A DNA stretch of 64,000 bases from Fusobacterium sp. Its GTDB lineage: Bacteria; Fusobacteriota; Fusobacteriia; Fusobacteriales; Fusobacteriaceae. Under the pieces are notes generated by a model. The model saw nothing but the letters and a program-made list of their open reading frames with translations, was not told the DNA's origin and made no database searches. The DNA is taken from assembly GCA_019416865.1 (NCBI GenBank), contig DXWL01000007.1, positions 8,512 through 72,511 on the forward strand, in the 5' to 3' direction. This document shows, piece after piece, positions 59,680 to 64,000 of this stretch (the first letter of the stretch is position 1; each line of letters opens with the position of its first letter). The position numbers were made by a program, and so were the translations under genes.

Positions 59680-60654
59680 ATGGTAAGATTTGGGTTTATA
59701 GGAACAAGTAAGATAAGCGACAGATTTGCAGAAGCTCTTAAACAGACACAAGGGTGTGAAATTACAGCTGTTTATTCAAGAACTACGGAAAAAGGAAATG
59801 AGTTTGCTAAAAAACATAGAATAAAAAATATTTTCACTTCTCTTGAAGAGATGCTTACAGGAGATGTTATCAATGCTGTGTATATAGCTTCTCCAAATGG
59901 GGCTCATGCTCTACAGGCTGTGAAAGCTGCACAATATAAAAAACATATTTTATGTGAAAAATCAATAGCAGCCACTACTGCTGAACTTAATATGATGATA
60001 GAGGCAGCAGAAAAAAATGGGGTTGTTCTTATGGAGGCTATGAGAACTACCCTTAATCCAAATTTTAAAATTATAAAGGATAATCTTTATAAAATTGGAG
60101 CTGTGAGAGGGGTAAAGGCTGAATATTGTCAATATTCTTCAAGATATGATAATCTTAAAAATGATGAACTTACAAATATTTTCAATCCAAAACTTGCAGG
60201 GGGAGCTTTGTATGATATTGGAGTATACCCTCTTTATTTTACAGTGGCAATGTTTGGAAGTCCTCAAGAATATTTTGGAATGAATTATGCTGTAGAAAGC
60301 GATGCTGACGGACTGGGAAATATTGTCTTGAAATATGATGATAAGATAGCCTCTGTCTTTTATTCTAAAATTACAGAGGGACAAACTCACTCTGAAATAC
60401 AAGGGGAATTAGGTTCAATTACAATAAAAAAACTTTCTTTTTTAGAGGATATTGAAATAATTTATAGAAATGGAAACAGAGAGAAAATAGGCATTACACC
60501 TGCTGAAAATGATATGATTTATGAAGCTCAAGAATTTATTTCACTTATTAATTCAGGAAAAAAAGAATCTGAAATAAATTCTCTTGCTGTTTCAAAAAAG
60601 GTGCTTGAAATAATAGAAAATATTGCAAATAAAGGCAGATATACAGGAAAATAA
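59680..60654 (+). CDS. Gfo/Idh/MocA-family oxidoreductase
   Basis: A 324-residue NAD(P)-dependent dehydrogenase of unknown sugar-type substrate. An N-terminal Rossmann fold (RFGFIGTSKISDRFAEAL), the EKSIAAT motif for the catalytic Lys region, and the C-terminal alpha/beta domain (NPKLAGGALYDIGVYPLYF) are family hallmarks. The start at 59680 has GGGGGA 7 nt before it; the frame is open for 20 codons upstream, but a promoter lies there. It stands alone. Codon use is like the neighbours'. Confidence 0.92.
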   Translation: MVRFGFIGTSKISDRFAEALKQTQGCEITAVYSRTTEKGNEFAKKHRIKNIFTSLEEMLTGDVINAVYIASPNGAHALQAVKAAQYKKHILCEKSIAATTAELNMMIEAAEKNGVVLMEAMRTTLNPNFKIIKDNLYKIGAVRGVKAEYCQYSSRYDNLKNDELTNIFNPKLAGGALYDIGVYPLYFTVAMFGSPQEYFGMNYAVESDADGLGNIVLKYDDKIASVFYSKITEGQTHSEIQGELGSITIKKLSFLEDIEIIYRNGNREKIGITPAENDMIYEAQEFISLINSGKKESEINSLAVSKKVLEIIENIANKGRYTGK

Positions 60655-60706
60655 AAATTATAAAAAAACAAAATAAAATTAATTACTCTATTTTAAAAAA
60701 ATAAAC

Positions 60707-60735
60707 TTGTATATAAACATTACCCTAGTTATAAT
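60707..60735 (+). promoter_or_regulatory. Orphan rightward promoter before repeat copy 2
   Basis: TTGTAT (60707-60712), a 17-bp spacer and a perfect TATAAT (60730-60735). It reads into the repeat copy rather than into any gene. Apart from this and the repeat, nothing is seen in the gap between 60655 and 60983. Confidence 0.45.
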
Positions 60736-60761
60736 ATATGTTATAGATGTATATATAAAAT

Positions 60762-60958
60762 GGGGCTGTTGCAAATTTGTAAAAAATAAAATTCTCTAAG
60801 AAAAAATAGTTTCTATTTATATTGCTTACAGAAAGAAAATTCGAAACTCACTTCGTTCAAACATCGAATTTTCAGTATTCTGTTTCGCTGCATAAATTAC
60901 GAAACAATTTTTAATATCGAGAATTTTATTTTTACAATTTTAGAAATGCAACAGCTCC
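60762..60958. repeat. 197-bp MITE-like repeat, copy 2
   Basis: Same length and orientation as the copy at 38227-38423, with about 4 substitutions. Terminal arms begin GGGGCTGTTGCA and end TGCAACAGCTCC; with flanks, AATGGGGCTGTTGCA pairs with TGCAACAGCTCCATT. The inner 9-bp arms AAAATTCGA / TCGAATTTT are conserved. The copy sits 26 nt beyond the stop of the cysteine desulfidase gene. Confidence 0.85.
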
Positions 60959-60983
60959 ATTAAAAGCTTAAATATTTATAAAA

Positions 60984-62270
60984 CTATTGTTTTAATTTAT
61001 CTTCAAAGATTTCTACTATTGTTTTTTCTGTTCCTATCATTCCTGGAGAAGCGATAAGACCCATTTGCTTCATTGTTTGTTCTGGAGTTTTTCCATTTAT
61101 TCCATGAACATCATAGATATAAACACCACTCATTGCTAACTCTACAGATTTAAATGCAGCATCTGTCGCTGCTATTCCTTTCATTGTACATCCTTGATTT
61201 CCACCATCACAAATCATTCCTGTAATACTTGAAGCCATATTGTTAATTGTATGAGCCATATCTTCCACAGAACCATTTCTCATATACACAATAGCACATG
61301 CCATTCCTGTTCCTGCTGCAATTCCACATCCACAGAAAGCAGATAAACGACCTGAGTATTCTTTTATGTAAGTACATACAAGATAACTTAAAACAGTTGC
61401 TCTAAGAAGGATATCTTCTGAAAGATTTTTAATTTTGTATTCTGCATATAAAGGCATTGTTGCTATAATACCATGAGCTCCTGAGCCTGTAATACTCATT
61501 GCAGGTTTATCTAACCCTATAACTCTCGCTTCAATAGCTCCATTACATAAAAGTTGTGCTGTTTTTAAAACGTCATCTGATATTATTTTCTTATCATTCA
61601 TTTCAAATAATTTATGAACAAATGTTGTTCTGGAGCTATTAAATCCCTCTTCAAATAACTCCATATTTACTTTGTATGCTTCTTTTACAAATTCTAATTC
61701 TTTAATATCCACTGTTTTTACATAGTCAACTATTTCTTTTAAAGTATATTTATGTATTAAAAATTCTTCTTGTTCCTTTTCTTGTGATACTTCTTCTTTT
61801 TTTTCTGTTTCAAATATAATTTCATCATTTAAAACAATTTTAACTATATTAGTATGTGTTTTTTTAATAGTAACAATACATACATCTGTATCTGTCTTAA
61901 CTGTAGCTTCTATAAATATTTCAGATGTTATTCCGCTAAGCTTTACTTTTATTTTTCCTTCCTCTACCAGCTTTTCTGCAACAACATTGTCTTCAGGTGT
62001 TACATCTGCTAATGACTCTAATCCTTTTTCTGGTCTTCCTGCAACTACACCTAAAGCAGCAGAATAAATATTTCCTACTTTATCTGAATTTGGGATACCA
62101 CATGTAAAAGCATTTTTATACATTCCAGAATTCATTTCTACCAAAACTTCTTTTATTTCTCCTTTAGTGTAACTACGAGCTTTAGACGCAGCAAATGCAA
62201 TCGCTCCTGGTTCAGTTACTCCCAAAGCAGGTTTCATATCCATCTTAATCAATTCTGTTAATTCATGCAT
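60984..62270 (-). CDS. L-cysteine desulfidase family protein (CyuA/UPF0597 type)
   Basis: A 428-residue enzyme expected to break L-cysteine into H2S, ammonia and pyruvate with a [4Fe-4S] cluster. Key features: N-terminal MKPALGVTEPGAIAFAASKA, NSGMYKNAFTCGIPNS, and the cluster region SAFCGCGIAAGTGMACA plus MICDGGNQGCTMKG. The ATG at 62270 is 9 nt after AAAGGAG; a TTG three codons earlier touches the ribosome-binding site and is rejected. An NhaC-family transporter gene lies 38 nt upstream in the same operon and could supply the substrate. It fits a strong H2S-producing anaerobe. Confidence 0.92.
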   Translation of the reverse strand: MHELTELIKMDMKPALGVTEPGAIAFAASKARSYTKGEIKEVLVEMNSGMYKNAFTCGIPNSDKVGNIYSAALGVVAGRPEKGLESLADVTPEDNVVAEKLVEEGKIKVKLSGITSEIFIEATVKTDTDVCIVTIKKTHTNIVKIVLNDEIIFETEKKEEVSQEKEQEEFLIHKYTLKEIVDYVKTVDIKELEFVKEAYKVNMELFEEGFNSSRTTFVHKLFEMNDKKIISDDVLKTAQLLCNGAIEARVIGLDKPAMSITGSGAHGIIATMPLYAEYKIKNLSEDILLRATVLSYLVCTYIKEYSGRLSAFCGCGIAAGTGMACAIVYMRNGSVEDMAHTINNMASSITGMICDGGNQGCTMKGIAATDAAFKSVELAMSGVYIYDVHGINGKTPEQTMKQMGLIASPGMIGTEKTIVEIFEDKLKQ

Positions 62271-62308
62271 AAAACTCAACTCCTTTTAACTGAAATTATT
62301 CAATACAT

Positions 62309-63748
62309 TTATATTAATTTATTATTTTTTTCTACATCTTCTTTTGTTTCAAATTTTCTTCCCCAACCTGTTATACATGCAAACATAGATACAAACCAAA
62401 TAGCCCATGAATAAAAAGCTGTAAATAACATATCTGTTGGCTTTAATTCTGGTAAAAATGGATATGCTTCTTGCATTGATGATAAGCCACCTAAAAGTAA
62501 TAGTACACATCCGCCAAATGGTAAGAAGAATGGGAAAGAACAAATAGTAGTAGCTAATATATTTGCTCTTCTATAAGGATGCAATCCGTTCTTACTTCCT
62601 ATCGCATTTACAAAAGGAGCCACACAAATATTTGCTATAGTATTAATTGCTGCTATCAATATTCCAAAAATAGTAGATAACACAAATATAGATAATTTTG
62701 CTCCACGAGGTGTTTTTATTACTTTTTCATTTAACCATGTCACTGTTCTAGACATACATCCACTTTTAATTAATATATTTCCCATAGCAACAACCATTAT
62801 TAACAATATTGAAACTGTTGTCATTCCTGCAACTCCAGAAGGAATAGCTCCTACTACAGCTCCATCTTGTATTGCTACTAAAGTATTAAGACTAAATAAT
62901 CCACTTATAACACCTAATACTGTTGCGATGACAATTCCTATTGATAAAGATGCAAATATATTTATTCCTTTTACAGACAAAAGAATAACTATAAAAGTAG
63001 GTAATAATAACAGTAGTCCTGTTGGATTTTGATATTGTTGTAACAAATGTGTAGCTTGTGCAGCGTCTGTTGCTGAATTAGAACCACCAAATATAAAGAA
63101 TAATACAACAGCTATAACAAAAGCAACTAAAACCATTGGAGTACGAGTTCTTACTGTTCCACCTATATCTGCTGTTCCTTCTTTAAAATTATATTCTTGG
63201 CTTGTCGCAGCTATAATTGTAGTATCTGATACTGGAGCTAAGTTATCTCCAAAAGCTGCCCCTGATAGAATAGCTCCTGCTAATACAGGAGGATTAGAAC
63301 CTAATAATATTCCTGCTGGGAAAAGAATAAAACTCATTGTTGATATAGTACCAAAACCAGATCCAGTAGCCATTGCAAAAATAGCAGAGAAAATAAAAGC
63401 GGCAACTGTAAAAGCACTTCCATTAACATTTAATTGACAACTCAACCAAACTAATCCTTCTACTATATGTCCACTTTTTAATATATTTCCATATATTCCT
63501 ACTATTAACCACAACATTACAGCAGTCATTCCAATTTCAGAACCTAATCCCTCTAGAACGACCTTCCAGTATGAACCTATATCTTTTACAAAAAGCATTC
63601 CCACCATTAAACCTATAACTCCTGCACCAATCATCATATTCAGATCAGCAGCATTAAAAAACGATAGAAAAATAGTAATAGATATAAAAATAACAAACGG
63701 AACTAAAGCAAAAAAATCATTTCCTTTAAACTGTAACTTTTCTTCCAT
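62309..63748 (-). CDS. NhaC-family Na+/H+ antiporter-like transporter
   Basis: A 479-residue inner-membrane protein with about 11 helices, of the NhaC branch. Conserved segments: GSGFGTISTMSFILFPAGILLG, GAAFGDNLAPVSDTTIIAATSQEYNF and the discontinuous-helix region FILPFGGCVLLLLGGLSS-like SFPFFLPFGGCVLLLLGGLSS. NhaC relatives include Na+/H+, malate/lactate and amino-acid exchangers. Pairing with a cysteine desulfidase suggests a cysteine or amino-acid transporter here (inference). GGGAG precedes the ATG. It is the first gene of the operon and has a complex promoter region. Confidence 0.92.
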   Translation of the reverse strand: MEEKLQFKGNDFFALVPFVIFISITIFLSFFNAADLNMMIGAGVIGLMVGMLFVKDIGSYWKVVLEGLGSEIGMTAVMLWLIVGIYGNILKSGHIVEGLVWLSCQLNVNGSAFTVAAFIFSAIFAMATGSGFGTISTMSFILFPAGILLGSNPPVLAGAILSGAAFGDNLAPVSDTTIIAATSQEYNFKEGTADIGGTVRTRTPMVLVAFVIAVVLFFIFGGSNSATDAAQATHLLQQYQNPTGLLLLLPTFIVILLSVKGINIFASLSIGIVIATVLGVISGLFSLNTLVAIQDGAVVGAIPSGVAGMTTVSILLIMVVAMGNILIKSGCMSRTVTWLNEKVIKTPRGAKLSIFVLSTIFGILIAAINTIANICVAPFVNAIGSKNGLHPYRRANILATTICSFPFFLPFGGCVLLLLGGLSSMQEAYPFLPELKPTDMLFTAFYSWAIWFVSMFACITGWGRKFETKEDVEKNNKLI

Positions 63749-63785
63749 AAAACCATCTCCCTAGTATTTTTTGTTTCTTAGCATC

Positions 63786-63893
63786 AGTACTGTAGTTTTA
63801 TGATAAATTATACTCTTATTTAGTACTAAATGCAATATTTTTGAATATTCAATAATTATATGAAAAATATATAATTATTGAATGCTAAGTACT
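63786..63893 (-). promoter_or_regulatory. Promoter and AGTACT operator region of the NhaC/cysteine desulfidase operon
   Basis: Read leftward: a TTGCAT-like -35 (63830-63835), a 17-bp spacer and TATAAT (63807-63812). Three AGTACT-centred palindromes lie at 63786-63791, 63822-63827 (TTTAGTACTAAA, inside the spacer) and 63888-63893 (TAAGTACTTA). A 15-bp perfect inverted repeat, ATTCAATAATTATAT (63847-63861) with ATATAATTATTGAAT (63869-63883), lies between. This looks like a repressor-controlled promoter. No gene is seen in 63894-64000. Confidence 0.55.
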
Positions 63894-64000
63894 TATATTA
63901 TCCATAAAAAACAAAACTATTTTATATAAATTTAAATTTTAATTATATTTAAATTATATATAATTATGAAGTATAAGAAATATTTAGAGCTATTTTATAC

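Noticed and set aside
1..64000. CRISPR array, tRNA or rRNA genes
   Set aside because: No regularly spaced direct repeats and no GC-rich cloverleaf or rRNA-like segment was seen by eye; a covariance scan could still find something small.

Overview
The window comes from an AT-rich, anaerobic, Gram-negative-type bacterium, most likely a Fusobacterium. The grounds are: strongly A/T-biased codons; lipoproteins together with lgt and an L,D-transpeptidase; a monomeric [FeFe] hydrogenase; a fused NfnAB-type flavoprotein; FeoAB iron uptake; and many strong extended -10 promoters. The species cannot be fixed from the sequence alone. The glycogen operon and GlcNAc PTS would suit a sugar-using Fusobacterium such as the mortiferum/varium group (inference).

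Layout. 1-8.4 kb: leftward glycogen operon glgB-glgC-glgD-glgA-glgP, followed by the start of another gene, probably a GH13 enzyme. 8.4-12.7 kb: DUF523 protein, RluA-type pseudouridine synthase, nagA and a frameshifted MATE transporter. 13-20.2 kb: HU-like protein with a Lys-rich tail, an intact MATE pump, and a rightward run of exported or membrane proteins (DUF2207, DUF3592, MORN-type repeats and three small secreted proteins). 20.4-25 kb: [FeFe] hydrogenase, a lipoprotein, a GNAT acetyltransferase and an iron alcohol dehydrogenase. 25-31.3 kb: Cys-rich small proteins, tandem TtcA-like PP-loop enzymes, and an iron-uptake block (Cys-rich FeoA-like protein, feoA, feoB, small Cys-rich membrane protein). 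31.4-35.3 kb: murI, purC, an OLD-like protein with a degenerate P-loop, and an L,D-transpeptidase. 35.3-38.2 kb: DUF134-NifX / NifX / two MinD-ferredoxin ATPases, an orange-protein-like cluster. 38.4-42.8 kb: Xaa-Pro peptidase, alanine dehydrogenase, a YheO-like regulator, a CopZ-like protein and a NUDIX hydrolase. 42.8-48.9 kb: a type I restriction-modification operon (hsdR-hsdM-small ORF-hsdS-NUDIX) with a candidate type I toxin-antitoxin locus between hsdM and hsdS. 49-64 kb: alr, a MATE pump, nagE, dinB, an MscS channel, lgt, a META lipoprotein, the NfnAB fusion, a Gfo/Idh oxidoreductase, and a cysteine desulfidase plus NhaC-family transporter.

Most notable. (i) At 44059-44327 two tandem rightward promoters appear to drive a short, terminator-ended RNA and a second RNA encoding a tiny hydrophobic peptide. 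The first RNA carries 13 nt perfectly complementary to the start region of the second. The second RNA can hide its Shine-Dalgarno in a hairpin and can fold its 3' end back on its 5' end, the logic of hok/tisB-type toxins. (ii) Two 197-bp near-identical copies of a MITE-like element with terminal inverted repeats lie at 38227-38423 and 60762-60958. (iii) The DUF134/NifX/MinD cluster has a consensus promoter overlaid by a perfect 14-bp palindrome. (iv) The hydrogenase carries an N-terminal NuoF-like module that has lost its cluster-binding cysteines. (v) The cysteine-desulfidase operon promoter is studded with AGTACT palindromes.

Functionally the window joins carbon storage (glg), amino-sugar use (nagA, nagE), redox and H2 metabolism (hydrogenase, NfnAB, alcohol dehydrogenase), Fe/S metabolism (Feo, TtcA-like, NifX/MinD, cysteine desulfidase), envelope biogenesis (alr, murI, lgt, L,D-transpeptidase) and one accessory defence block.
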